From Begonia masoniana (taxonomy: Eukaryota > Streptophyta > Magnoliopsida > Cucurbitales > Begoniaceae): a stretch of 64,000 nucleotides of DNA. How positions within the stretch are numbered: the first letter of the stretch is position 1; every line of letters starts with the position of its first letter. The translations under genes and the position numbers were made by a program. The DNA lies in the NCBI GenBank assembly GCA_022432975.1, contig CM039508.1, positions 47,953,646 to 48,017,645 on the forward strand, read 5' to 3'. Positions 52,601-62,361 of the stretch are shown here, one piece after another. Under the pieces are notes generated by a model. It ran no database searches, was not told where the DNA came from, and saw only the letters and a list, made by a program, of their open reading frames with translations.

Positions 52601-53824
52601 AGAGGAACGAGTTGGTAGAAAAGCATGACCAATATTGGAGATAGAAGAAATCTTACCGTTGCCAACTGTAATATGATCATCACCTGTATACGGTGTGGCC
52701 GAGTCCAGCATGTTTAAGTCCGGAGTGAAGTGGTGAGACGCTCCAGAATCTAAGTACCAAGATGAGTCAATTGGAGCGCTGGCTGAAATTGGTGGGGGTG
52801 GTGGTTGGGCCGATTGTGTTGGGAGAACAGCAGAGAAATTACGTGGGGAATTTGTGATAGGCTGATATTGGAGATTGGTTCGGTGATAACACACATTAGC
52901 ACTGTGTCCTTGTTTGAGACAAATCTGACAGCGAGGGCGAAGCTGGGATCGATTTGGGGAAGAGAAGGATTGAGAAGGGCGATTGGGAGGGGTCGGCAGT
53001 AAAGGATTGGAGAAAGTGGGTTTTGGTCCTCGTGGTTTGTTAGCATTGAAAGATGAGTGAGGACCGGGTGGGGTGGGAAATTTTGGTTTCGGTTTATTTA
53101 TACCCAAATTTGTGAAGTTGGCTTGAAGCGAGTTCAGGGAAGATATAGCTGTTTGGCGTTCAATCCTTGCATCATAGCTTAACAGCAAGCTGTTGAGCTC
53201 TTCAACAGATGGTTGATCGGTGCGGGTAGAAATTGATGTAACAAACGAGTTGTATTCTGCTCCTAAACCGTTTAGAAAATACAGGAGCTGGTCCTTGTAG
53301 TTGACTGATTCTCCAATAGCCGCTAATGAATTGCAAATGCTTCTGAACTTTTGGACATAAGCCATAGCACTAAGACCATCCTTACGAAAATTTTGTAAAC
53401 TCAGGCGAAGTTCCGAGATCCGCGCAAAGGAGGAGGCGGCATACAGTTGCGTAAGAGCATCCCAAATTTCAAAAGCAGAGGAGTATCCGACTAATTGTCC
53501 GAGCAGCTGTTCGTGGACTGAGGCGTAGATCCAACTCATTATGAGATGGTTATACCTCTGCCAGGAGAGATACTCAGGATTAATACCATGAGGTTGAGCT
53601 TCAACGTTTCTGGGCGGGCAGAGGCGAGATCCATTTAGAATGTCTTCAATTCCGTTCGCAATGACAATATTCAGCAACTGATTTTTCCAAATAAGAAAGT
53701 TCGATTCGTCGAGCTTGATTGTTAGTGGTTGATTTGCAGAAGGCAGGTGAGGAAGGGGCGGCAGTGGAGAAGAAGAAGAAGAAGGAGGAGATAGATCGTC
53801 GGTGGTGCTTTGTGAGGAAGCCAT
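49634..53824 (-). CDS. Copia gag-pol polyprotein
   Basis: These 1396 codons run without a stop. Gag (about 1-330) contains a CCHC knuckle CQICLKQGHSANVC. The protease has SWYLDSGASHHF. Integrase has the HHCC-type WHSRLGHPSSK...CSSC region and the catalytic core IHTDLWGP, FVDDFSRFTW and TPEQNGRVERKNR. Reverse transcriptase has KARLVAKGF, LDVQNAFLHG and the catalytic VLVYVDDIIVTG. RNase H has YTDADWA and STESEYRAL. Integrase precedes RT, the order that defines Ty1/copia. The start MASSQ is the first ATG after the primer site, about 20 bases away. The C-terminal codons run into the 3' LTR. Confidence 0.96.
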   Translation of the reverse strand: MASSQSTTDDLSPPSSSSSPLPPLPHLPSANQPLTIKLDESNFLIWKNQLLNIVIANGIEDILNGSRLCPPRNVEAQPHGINPEYLSWQRYNHLIMSWIYASVHEQLLGQLVGYSSAFEIWDALTQLYAASSFARISELRLSLQNFRKDGLSAMAYVQKFRSICNSLAAIGESVNYKDQLLYFLNGLGAEYNSFVTSISTRTDQPSVEELNSLLLSYDARIERQTAISSLNSLQANFTNLGINKPKPKFPTPPGPHSSFNANKPRGPKPTFSNPLLPTPPNRPSQSFSSPNRSQLRPRCQICLKQGHSANVCYHRTNLQYQPITNSPRNFSAVLPTQSAQPPPPPISASAPIDSSWYLDSGASHHFTPDLNMLDSATPYTGDDHITVGNGKISSISNIGHAFLPTRSSPLVLRTVYHSPSLQKNLLSVSQLCLDNKAFIEFHPFFFVVKDQVSRNILLRGILDNGLYRVCPSSPSQPSSAQLHIVSSNPSNLWHSRLGHPSSKIINSVLSSCRLPFNKSELMDVCSSCLVAKSHRLPFQNSQSRATAMFDLIHTDLWGPSPVSSVTGVKYFILFVDDFSRFTWIYHLHSKNEAYNTFILFHKMIQTQFTCQIKRVRSDWGGEFRSLSKWFLTQGILHEISCPYTPEQNGRVERKNRQVVEMGLTLLAQASMPLSYWPFAFSTAIYLINRLPSKPLSNKSPFQILYNKIPSYSHLRIFGCQCFPFLRPYNHHKLEFRSSSCVFLGYSSSHKGYICLQSSSGKLYVSRHVVFNESSFPLATKSQTLGSSSTAPIITTLPLIPTTLSPPSTSTFSHNPPNSNSVQPNSSSSPSSSFSQPDHTEGTMPDLPTVNAHPMVTRSKSGIFKPKTFFTVMSHLLCEPASFREASQHEEWRTAMESEFRALQSQDTWTLVPKPSCSRVIGSKWVYRIKLRPDGSIDRFKARLVAKGFQQTPGLDFHETFSPVIKPATIRLLLNIAVSRQWSIKQLDVQNAFLHGDLVEDVYMVQPQGFIDSSRPDYVCKLHRSLYGLKQSPRAWFLKLSMALLNWGFINSKADTSMFIHFADSDITVVLVYVDDIIVTGSSSSRISKLITHLSKLFAIKDLGDLHFFLGIEVHKHSTGLHLSQTKYIRDLLVKTGLLNSKPQHTPLALPPISLHDGTLLPNATEYRSIIGALQYCTITRPDLSFAVNKLCQFMHAPTDVHMQAVKRVLRYLRGTAHLGLFIQHSSDHSLYCYTDADWASCPDDRRSTSAHCIFLGHNLISWSSAKQKAVSRSSTESEYRALANGAAEVLWIQSLLTELRLPPGSPPLIYCDNISTLNLASNPILHARTKHVEIDHHFVREKVSRGSLKLAFASSSDQLADCLTKSLSASRFHELRTKLTVLPRPIRLRGDVEPYT

Positions 53825-53843
53825 TTGTGAGGAGCTGTTTATA

Positions 53844-53855
53844 GCTCTGATACCA
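53844..53855 (-). promoter_or_regulatory. Copia primer binding site (tRNA-iMet)
   Basis: TGGTATCAGAGC on the minus strand abuts the 5' LTR end TGACA. It is the same primer type as the viral units and the Cassandra element. Confidence 0.95.
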
Positions 53856-54078
53856 TGTCAGAGTCTAAGGAAGATGAGAAATAAATATTTCTTCTGTATA
53901 TTTTTTTTGAAAACAATTACAATCCCTTTTATAAGCTAAATACAAAATCTTAACAGAGAGAGAAAGTGAGGGTAAAATCTCAACAGAGAGAGAGAGGCGA
54001 TCTGCTTCGAACTGAAGAGATGCGATCTTAACAGAAGATTAGTGAACCCGGTTCCCGGTTCACGTGTATGGTTCGACA
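53856..54078 (-). repeat. 5' LTR of the copia element
   Basis: This is the 223-bp partner of 49430-49652, adjoining the primer site. It is expected to contain the promoter, but I see no clear TATA box on the minus strand beyond AT-rich stretches. Confidence 0.95.
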
Positions 54079-54083
54079 TTTTA

Positions 54084-54475
54084 AAAATTGATTTTCTGAA
54101 AGTTAAAACCAAACTAAACCAGACCTAAATTATTGGTTCAATTTGTTTTGGTCAGCCGGTTCAACCTGAACCAATAATATCTGCCAAATTCTTATTCATG
54201 ATTTTCCCGAATAAATTTTTTTACGTTGTTCTTGGTCAACTTGTTTCCTGCTGATTCGAATTGTCTTACTTTGTTGCCATTTGGCTACGTGTAAATTTTG
54301 GGTCAACGTTAATTTTGGCATCCCATGTAGCGAATTCTGAATCTTAAGTCGGGTATATTAGTAATTTTGTCTTCAAGTTTGTTAGAAAGAAATTCCTGAA
54401 ATGTTTAGGTCTTTAGTGAATTTTGAAATTTTCCTTCTAATTGTCTTCATGGAATTTGGTTAAATAAATCAAATT
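54084..54475. other. Intergenic DNA with a dispersed repeat
   Basis: No gene is seen. About 54190-54350 (TTTACGTTGTTCTTGGTCAA, CGAATTGTCTTACTTTGTTG) is a copy of a repeat also present at about 58470-58640 and, more diverged, 59725-59850. Confidence 0.55.
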
Positions 54476-55085
54476 GTCGTCGGTGAATTTTTGTTTAGAG
54501 TTTAGAAATTTTCTCATCTGGATTTTGGAAATTGTTGTAGGCTTTGTTTTTCATCGTGTCAGGTTATATTTTTATAATAAATTATAAAAGTAGGAATCCT
54601 TCCTTCCGCAGTGCCGAAAGGTGAGGGGGAGAGGGAGAGATTCCAACCATGGAACAGATGGTTTTTCAACGCTATGATTGTTTTCGTGTCACTCCCATGT
54701 TCTATATATGTGAAGGTTCGTCGAATATAAGCCGTTTTTCAACTATGTTTTTGAGTTTTAAAGTTTGGGTTTTGTCAATTTGGGATTCGAGCTTGGAATT
54801 TCGACAAATTGTCACCAGTGAATTTTTGTTTAGGTTTTGAAAATTTTCTCATTTGAGTTTGGGAAATTTTTGTAGGCGTCGTTTTCTATCACCGCGTGAG
54901 AAGATGACGGGGAGAGGGAGAGATTCCATGTGTGGAATATATGGTTTCTGACGCTAGACTGGTGTTCGTGTCACTTCTATTTTTATATTTGTGAAGGTTC
55001 GTCGCAGGTAATTTGTTTTTCAATTCTGTTTTTGAGTTTTAAAATTAGGGTTTTGTCGATTTGGAATCCGAGCTTGGAAACTCGA
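54476..55085 (+). repeat. Two diverged direct repeats of about 280-330 bp
   Basis: Copies at about 54476-54805 and 54811-55085 share, in order, GTGAATTTTTGTTTAG, GGGAGAGGGAGAGATTCC, GTGAAGGTTCGTCG and GGGTTTTGTC. They resemble duplicated 5' UTR/first-intron sequence of a host gene. The ORFs within them (63 and 110 codons) have no recognisable motif. Confidence 0.65.
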
Positions 55086-56740
55086 ATCCCTTTATTGTTT
55101 CAGTGTTTTTTTGGCATATTTGTAGTTTACGCAGGTTATAATGTTGAATCTTTAATTTTTTGTGTTATTTTCTGTTTTTCGTCGCTGGAAATCAACCCCG
55201 ACAAACCGTATGGTGCAAGTGTTGACCAGTTGATCGACACATGTCATACGCGAGAGGGTTAAAGGTCAACCTTTTTTAAGGTGTCAACTTCTGCCAATCT
55301 GAGAGCAACAAATGTCACTCTTTATTCAAGGTGTCGATCCATACCCTGAGGTGTCGACCGCTTTGGTCGGCAGCCAACTCTTGGTGGGAACCCGAGAAGA
55401 TGAGGTGTTGACCAATATGGTAGACTTGTATCGACCGCTTGTGGGTTCCAGACGACCGCACAATCTTTATTTTTGGAATTTTTGTTGACTCAGCGCTTCG
55501 CGCCTCAACGAAGTTCGCGACTGTCTGTCGTAGTCTCTAGTTGGGATTTACCTAACATTTGTCTTCATATATTAATTTGATGGTACGGTTTTTTGAGTGG
55601 TGTCGCTGCTCGATCTTCGGATTGTCGGTCACTCTTTTTTTACAATTAAGTGGAGTCATTGTTGAGTTTGTTCGCCGACCACTCTTTAATTCACGGGTTG
55701 TGTCGTCATTGACCTTGCTCGCCAGCAACCTGTGTGACATGACTGGATCTTTAGATCATTGTCACTTTTCATTTCTTACTCATGAAGTGTTGTCGGGTCT
55801 TTGAATCGTCACATTTCTCTAATGATGTGTCGCAGGGATGTGCGACTAGCAAGTCCTTTTTTGTTTCTCATTTTAATATTTTACTAATTTTTCTTTCCTT
55901 TGCCCAATGCCCACTACTTCTATAGCACCAATGAAAGGGCCAACCCCTTATTGTGGGGAGAGGGATTCTTTTATTTATTTATTTTTTTAATTTTTTCGGT
56001 AACTTTTCATCTATTTTTTATTTTTTAGAATGAACAACTATATTTTTTTATCTCACTATCTACATTTAATACTAATTTTCTTTTAATCAATTTATTTTTT
56101 ATTTTTTAATTAACTAATTTATATTTTTATCATCATTTATCAATTTAACTACTTTAGTAACGTAAATTCATTATTTTATTTAGTATTTTATCTCTTTGAA
56201 TTTATATAAATATTATTTTATTCACTAAGTTAACCTCTTTAACATGATCAATATTCTATAAAATTACTTTATCATCAATAATATTGATTAAAAATTGAAC
56301 AAAAAATCACAACACAAGATAATATCAATTTAACATTTACATTTGTCTATTACAATTAGAGATGTTAAACGAGTTTTGGTGACTCGTCATCACGTCCACT
56401 CGGCTTGACACTCCTTTATTTCTTTCATCGAAAATTCTTTCAATTTAGTTATCCTTTTGAAGTTATTGGAAACATGTATTTATGTCCGGTTCGTTAAACT
56501 CGTTAAGTCGGCTTGGCTTGTGGCTTACGAGTCGGCTCAGTTTGAAATTCTTTTAAAGTAAACTCATTAAGCTCGCCAAGTTTGATGAGTCGGAATTTTT
56601 CAGACTCGACCGGTTCATTTGTCATGTCTAGAGAACCTACCACCACCTTAGGAAAAAGAATTAATATTTTATGAAAAATCTTGACAATTTATATAAAAAA
56701 AAACAGGTCATTTTGACATGATGAGAGGAGAAGACGAAGA
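55086..56740. other. Intergenic DNA, no gene recognised
   Basis: The first part (to about 55900) is mixed-composition and contains repeated GTGTCGACC/GTTGACC-like words. 55960-56330 is extremely AT-rich. About 56360-56630 has repeated CTCGTTAA/GGCTTG/GAGTCGG words that may be a decayed transposon. No coding sequence is supported. Confidence 0.5.
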
Positions 56741-56758
56741 AACCAGAGAGATGCTTAC

Positions 56759-56822
56759 GGAGAGGTCTGTTGCGATTAGTTATGGCGTTTAGCTCCGTTA
56801 CGATATTATCTTCGACGTCCAT
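56759..56822 (-). other. Possible short first coding exon of an unknown host gene
   Basis: On the minus strand an ATG at 56822 opens MDVEDNIVTELNAITNRNRP and is followed by a good donor context CC/GTAAGC at 56758. There is no matching downstream exon in the adjoining sequence and I recognise no family. It could be chance. Confidence 0.2.
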
Positions 56823-56990
56823 TGTTTGCATTCTTTCTTATCTAACTGGAATTCACTTTGTTTGTATAATAAAACAACAATACATTAAGTAGCGGTGAGC
56901 AAAACAGACTCATACTGAATAACTGGACCAGAACTGACATATTTAGTCCGGTTCCAGTGGGTTTTGCACGTAAAAAAAATTAAATTTGGT

Positions 56991-58168
56991 TTAGAACATC
57001 GTGAATGATGTATTTGTTTTTTCAATCGAAAACTTGCCTGATTTCTGCTTGAGTTTCTTCATTATTTCTGGATGTTTTACGAGCTCTGAGATCGCCCATT
57101 CGATCAGCGTGGCTGATGTTTCTGATCCTGCAGCGAAAACATCCTGAAAATGGAAAATATAAACTAAGTTAATTAATTCCTAGTTCAGCCAAAGAAATTG
57201 ACGACTATACAAATTATTAATGGTTAAATCTCGATTTTTAATGGAAAAAGTAAGTGAATACGTACAAAGATAATTGCTTTTACGTTTTCGTTTGCCATGG
57301 GAAACGGAAGGTCGTCTTTCTCCTGAATTTTGAGAAGAACATTGACAAGATCCTCTGGTTCTTGAACATCTCCATCGGATTTCCCCTTGTCTGACTCTGA
57401 TTTATGTGCATTTATGGTGTTTTCCAGGATTCGATCGCATTCTATATGAAGTTTTTCTGCTTTGTTCTTAGATCCACCAATGTAATGAACAAATTTAAGG
57501 GAAGGAAAAACATCGACCAACCGAAAACCAGTCAGCAAAAACACAATCTTTTCCGACAGAGCAAGAAACTCTTCCTGCTCGTTACACTTTCCTCCCAACG
57601 CAGCGTTGGAAGTGATGGTATTAAGAGTGGAAGATATCATTTTACTCAAATTCACCACTGACCCGTTATTAGATCTAAGCTCTTCCACCATTTTCGCTGT
57701 TTGTTGGTTCATGATTGGCCGAAATGATTGAACCCTTTTCGTGCTCAGAAGTTCAAGCGTACATATTTTTCTGATTTCTCTCCAGTAATCTCCATAGGGA
57801 GCAAAGACGATGTCTTTTCGGTCATACATTAAGCAAGAGGTTAAGAGAGTAGCAGATCGATTAGCAAAATTAAGGTCGTGGGTTTTCATGACCTCTCTCG
57901 CCATTTCGGCGGAGGAAACGACGACGGTGAAGATTTTTCCGAGTTGCAAATGCATCACCGGACCGTCTCTGTCGGCCAGTTGTTTCAAGCGGGTGTGAGG
58001 GTGGTCGCCGATGAAGCGGTGCATATCGCCAACGATGGGAAATTTCCATGGGCCAGGTGGCAGTTTTGGAGTTGAGGTGTTTCTTCTGGTTATCCTCAAC
58101 CCCATTAGCAGGAGAAACAAGGAGCACATAAGTGGGAAGGAGGTATATGACTCGTCCATGGCAAACAT
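56991..58168 (-). pseudogene. CYP71-like cytochrome P450, 3'-truncated
   Basis: Exon 1 (58168-57266, 301 codons) is open. It has a hydrophobic N-terminal anchor (FPLMCSLFLLLMGL), the proline-rich hinge LPPGPWKFPIVGD, SSAEMAREVMKTHDLNFANR and FAPYGDYWREIRKIC (helix C), all typical of the CYP71 clan. A 122-base intron (57265-57144, GT...AG, phase 0) separates ENVKAIIF from exon 2, which begins DVFAAGSETSATLIEW (helix I, oxygen-binding groove). After VKHPEIMKK the frame shifts by one base (QAEIRQVF is still visible in another frame) and homology ends near 57020. The ExxR, PERF and haem-Cys regions are absent, so no active enzyme is possible. An annotation pipeline might report exon 1 as a gene of 314 codons. 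Confidence 0.88.
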
Positions 58169-58295
58169 ATTGGTTTGTAGGTCATATCATTTGGCTCAAT
58201 CTCTTCCTTTTCATAGAATTCTAAACTATGCATTGATCTTTAATTATCATTTCACTTTATTTAATCTATGTTTTTATATTTAAAAGTTTTATTTG

Positions 58296-58393
58296 AAATT
58301 ATAAAGTAATCACGAGTGGAACATTTGCTCAACTATTATTGTGACATAAAATTATAAAGTAATCACGAGTGGAACATTTGCTCAACTATTATA
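58296..58393. repeat. Tandem duplication of about 45 bp upstream of the P450
   Basis: AAATTATAAAGTAATCACGA with TGGAACATTTGCTCAACTAT occurs twice, about 52 bases apart. A damaged counterpart lies upstream of the P450 relic near 9430-9470. Confidence 0.75.
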
Positions 58394-58399
58394 TGTCAC

Positions 58400-59985
58400 A
58401 TATAAAATTTGCATACCCTTAGTCCAAAATACGTATTTCATATGTGTACATGCATATTGTAATATTTGCCAATTTTTCGTTCATGATTTTTCTCGAGTAA
58501 AATTTTTACGTTGTTCGAGGTCAATTTATTTCGTGTTAACTCGAATTGTCTTACTTTGTTGACATTTGACTATGTGTAATTTTTCTACCAACCAAATGAA
58601 TAGGTCTCGATTTCAGAATTTTAAGAATCACGAGCAATGGTTTGATTCATGGTTTTGGGGTAAAAAACTTAACCCAACCACGAGTTAAAACCCTAACCCG
58701 AAACTAGTTAAAATTCGACTCAAAATCTCAATAACACCGCAAACTTTGATGTGTCAATTGACGAAATAAAAAGTTTAAAGTGTCAATTGAAAAACACTCA
58801 TCACTTTAAGGTTTATTTTGATATTTACCCATTTTAAAACTATTTATGATAATCTTCTTATTATCATTCACTTTATTAAATAACTATTTGTAGAATAACT
58901 ACGTGCAAAATATTTGCTCAAATGTTTGAATAATATAAGGGCATTTGAGGTGTATAACATCTTTGATGAGTCTAGCCTTATTCAAGGGGTGAGCTCATCC
59001 TATTATTTAAAACAAAAAAAAAGTAAAAAAAAAAAAAGATAAAAACATAAAGATGTTTTTCAATAGAGATTAAAAGGTTTATGAAAATAAGGGGATAGAA
59101 AAATATTAATGTGAAAAATTAAAGAGATTTTTTTTCTTCCGAAGGTTCTTGATCTTTGTGTAAGATTAGATAGTAAATTCTTATTTATTAGCCTTAGTTA
59201 TTCAAGTTATGCCACTAGTTAGTTCTTGCATTTAAAACAATTGCAGGTTTCAATTAAGTATATATAAACATATTTCAAATTACGTTAAAATTTTAGTTAT
59301 CACAACTTCTGCTTTATATAGTTACATATAATGGCTGGCATAAAAATTTATTTTGATCATATAACAAAAATAAGAAAATTTATTTGCAGAGAAATAGAAT
59401 TGACTTTTTTTTTTCTAACAAGTAATAGTAGAGATTACAAGTTAGTCAATTTGGTTTCGAATTTGCCACTTTGGCTGAAATTTGTGACTAGTATTTTTTT
59501 TTGGTTTCTATGAGTATTCAAAATGTTAAGAATTCGAGTTCGATGATAAAATTGAAGTCTCATAATTATTATATATTAAACTAATGACGAATGACATGCT
59601 TCATTGTAAAGTCTTTCACTAGATAATTAATGTGCATATATAATGAGAAGAACAAGAGTCAAGACAAATAAAGATTGAGAAGAGATATAATGATAAATAT
59701 AAAATATTCTAATTTTATATTACTAAATTTTCCGAGTAAATTTTTTGCATTATTGAAAATTAATTTGTTCGGTACTGGCTCAAATTATTGATATTCATTA
59801 ACCTTCGACCACGTGTGATTTTTAATTAAATGGATAAACCGGTAAATTTTTTAGAGTTATCACATCGTTAAAATTTGAAAATAACTTTAGGCAAATTAGA
59901 ATTACCTCGGACGAAACTTTGATATCGTTAGATTTTTGAAAAATAAGAATTTAAGAATTTATTTAATACATAACCTAATATATTA
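58400..59985. other. AT-rich intergenic DNA with dispersed repeats
   Basis: No gene is supported. The block about 58470-58640 belongs to the repeat also seen at 54190-54350 and 59725-59850. About 58960-59120 matches 48800-48960. The 60-codon ORF at 59331-59513 is in AT-rich sequence and has no recognisable feature. Confidence 0.55.
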
Positions 59986-60008
59986 TAGGGAAAAGTTCAA
60001 TTGATCCC

Positions 60009-61869
60009 TGTAACGACCCCTCATCCCAGCAAGATATTGTCCGCTCCGGGGATTGGGCCGCAGCCCAATATCCTCCCCTCACGGCTTTGTTTGGCGAGAG
60101 CACTTCCCGGAAGGTCACCCAACCTGGAATTACTCTCGCCGAAGCACGCTTAACTTCGGAGTTCTTATGGGATCCGTCGCCAATCGTGCTCCAAAACGCG
60201 TCTTGCTATTTAGGGAGGGATCTCTTACATATGTTTCATTTCCATGTACTTCCCCAAGCGATGTGGGTTCGTAACGGCCCCTGCTTCAACGGAGAAACCA
60301 CTCCGGCCCAGGTCAGCCCCAGGATCCGCGGAGCTTTACCCACCTCCGGCCCAGGTCAGCCCCAGGATCCGCGGAGAATGGGTGGTTCCTTATCAGTCCG
60401 TTGAAAGACGGGTCGTCACAATCACCCCCCCTCGGGGGCCCAACGTCCACGTTGGCCACATTTCCGGTTGGGTACAGGCTCTGATACCATTTGTTACGAC
60501 CCCTCATCCCAGCAAGATATTGTCCGCTCCGGGGATTGGGCTGCAGCCCAATATCCTCCCCTCACGGCTTTGTTTGGCGAGAGCACTTCCCGGAAGGTCA
60601 CCCAACCTGGAATTACTCTCGCCGAATCACGCTTAACTTCGGAGTTCTTATGGGATCCGTCGCCAATCGTGCTCCAAAACGCGTCTTGCTATTTAGGGAG
60701 GGATCTCTTACATATGTTTCATTTCCATGTACTTCCCCAAGCGATGTGGGTTCGTAACGGCCCCTGCTTCAACGGAGAAACCACTCCGGCCCAGGTCAGC
60801 CCCAGGATCCGCGGAGCTTTACCCACCTCCGGCCCAGGTCAGCCCCAGGATCCGCGGAGAATGGGTGGTTCCTTATCAGTCCGTTGAAAGACGGGTCGTC
60901 ACAATCACCCCCCCTCGGGGGCCCAACGTCCACGTTGGCCACATTTCCGGTTGGGTACAGGCTCTGATACCATTTGTTACGACCCCTCATCCCAGCAAGA
61001 TATTGTCCGCTCCGGGGATTGGGCCGCAGCCCAATATCCTCCCCTCACGGCTTTGTTTGGCGAGAGCACTTCCCGGAAGGTCACCCAACCTGGAATTACT
61101 CTCGCCGAATCACGCTTAACTTCGGAGTTCTTATGGGATCCGTCGCCAATCGTGCTCCAAAACGCGTCTTGCTATTTAGGGAGGGATCTCTTACATATGT
61201 TTCATTTCCATGTACTTCCCCAAGCGATGTGGGTTCGTAACGGCCCCTGCTTCAACGGAGAAACCACTCCGGCCCAGGTCAGCCCCAGGATCCGCGGAGC
61301 TTTACCCACCTCCGGCCCAGGTCAGCCCCAGGATCCGCGGAGAATGGGTGGTTCCTTATCAGTCCGTTGAAAGACGGGTCGTCACAATCACCCCCCCTCG
61401 GGGGCCCAACGTCCACGTTGGCCACATTTCCGGTTGGGTACAGGCTCTGATACCATTTGTTACGACCCCTCATCCCAGCAAGATATTGTCCGCTCCGGGG
61501 ATTGGGCTGCAGCCCAATATCCTCCCCTCACGGCTTTGTTTGGCGAGAGCACTTCCCGGAAGGTCACCCAACCTGGAATTACTCTCGCCGAATCACGCTT
61601 AACTTCGGAGTTCTTATGGGATCCGTCGCCAATCGTGCTCCAAAACGCGTCTTGCTATTTAGGGAGGGATCTCTTACATATGTTTCATTTCCATGTACTT
61701 CCCCAAGCGATGTGGGTTCGTAACGGCCCCTGCTTCAACGGAGAAACCACTCCGGCCCAGGTCAGCCCCAGGATCCGCGGAGCTTTACCCACCTCCGGCC
61801 CAGGTCAGCCCCAGGATCCGCGGAGAATGGGTGGTTCCTTATCAGTCCGTTGAAAGACGGGTCGTCACA
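60009..61869 (-). mobile_element. Cassandra-type TRIM, tandem array of four LTRs and three internal domains
   Basis: The LTRs (412 bp each) are at 60009-60420, 60492-60903, 60975-61386 and 61458-61869, separated by 71-bp internal domains at 60421-60491, 60904-60974 and 61387-61457. 4x412 plus 3x71 equals the 1861-bp interval. The internal domain on the minus strand has the primer site TGGTATCAGAGCC and a polypurine tract GAGGGGGGG. The whole array is flanked by one target duplication, ATCCC (60004-60008 and 61870-61874). The LTRs contain a 5S rRNA-like domain, the hallmark of Cassandra TRIMs. Each LTR also contains a 34-bp-class internal duplication (CGGCCCAGGTCAGCCCCAGG twice). The element encodes no protein. 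The ORFs found in it repeat with the array and are fortuitous. Confidence 0.93.
60093..60175 (-). other. 5S rRNA-like domain in the Cassandra LTR (repeated in all four LTRs)
   Basis: On the minus strand, GAACTCCGAAGTTAAGCGTG followed by GGCGAGAGTAATTCCAGGTT and GGGTGACCTTCCGGGAAG matches the internal control region (A box to C box) of plant 5S rRNA with a few changes. The 5' and 3' parts of 5S are missing, so this is not a functional rRNA gene. The same domain recurs at +483, +966 and +1449. RNA polymerase III binding is possible by analogy. Confidence 0.88.
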
Positions 61870-62361
61870 ATCCCCCAACGTATGGGGTTAGTGGTCATTT
61901 GGTCCCTAACATTTATTTTTTACCCAATTAGACTCTATCGTATACACAGTTTACAATTCAAACCCTCTCGTTAAATTTTTCGTTAAATTTGACATGTGCT
62001 CTGCACGTGCACTGTTAAAATCCCAAAATACCCCCATTTCCTCCAAAAATCTCAAAAGTAAAAGTTAAATTCACCTTAAAAACATATACTAAACTATCTC
62101 TCATTATTCCAATTTGAATTTACTGTAGGGATTTCGGACAAATTTAACTTTTACTTTAGGGATTTCATGAGAAAATTAGGGTCTTTTGGGATTTCAGCAG
62201 CTCACGTGCAGAGTACGTGTCAAATTTAACGAAAAATTTAACGGGAGGATTTAAATTGTAAACGATGTATACGATAGGATCTGATTATGTCAAAATTAAA
62301 CACTATGGACCAAATGACCACTGACCTCATACGTTAGGAGATAAATTAAACTTTTTCCTAT

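Larger units (their letters stand above)
49430..54078 (-). mobile_element. Intact Ty1/copia LTR retrotransposon
   Basis: The element is complete. LTRs are at 53856-54078 (5') and 49430-49652 (3'), 223 bp each and identical as far as I can compare. They begin TG and end CA in element orientation. Target duplication TTTTA is present on both sides (49425-49429 and 54079-54083). The primer site TGGTATCAGAGC at 53844-53855 directly follows the 5' LTR. A polypurine tract GAGGGGGGA precedes the 3' LTR (49653-49661). The single gag-pol ORF is uninterrupted. Identical LTRs and an open ORF indicate a recent insertion that could be transposition-competent. Short LTRs and compact size suggest the Ale/Retrofit group. 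Confidence 0.96.
59986..62361. mobile_element. Foldback (MITE-like) element carrying a nested Cassandra array
   Basis: The left end AGGGAAAAGTTCAATTGATC continues, after the nested insertion, with CCAACGTATGGGGTTAGTGG and TCATTTGGTCC. The right end, reverse-complemented, reads AGGAAAAAGTTTAATTTATC, then CCTAACGTATGAGGTCAGTGG and TCATTTGGTCC. The inverted similarity extends about 200 bases inward (GTTAAATTTTTCGTTAAATTTGACA on both arms). Without the nested element the length is about 510 bp. No transposase is present. The superfamily is not determined. Confidence 0.8.

Noticed and set aside
57404..58283. Plus-strand ORFs opposite the P450 exon
   Set aside because: They are antisense to a clearly recognised P450 exon.
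60093..60175. Functional 5S rRNA gene
   Set aside because: Only the central part of 5S is present, with substitutions, and it sits inside an LTR.
60053..61974. Repeated ORFs of 64-139 codons in the Cassandra array
   Set aside because: They repeat with the 483-bp LTR period of a non-coding TRIM element.
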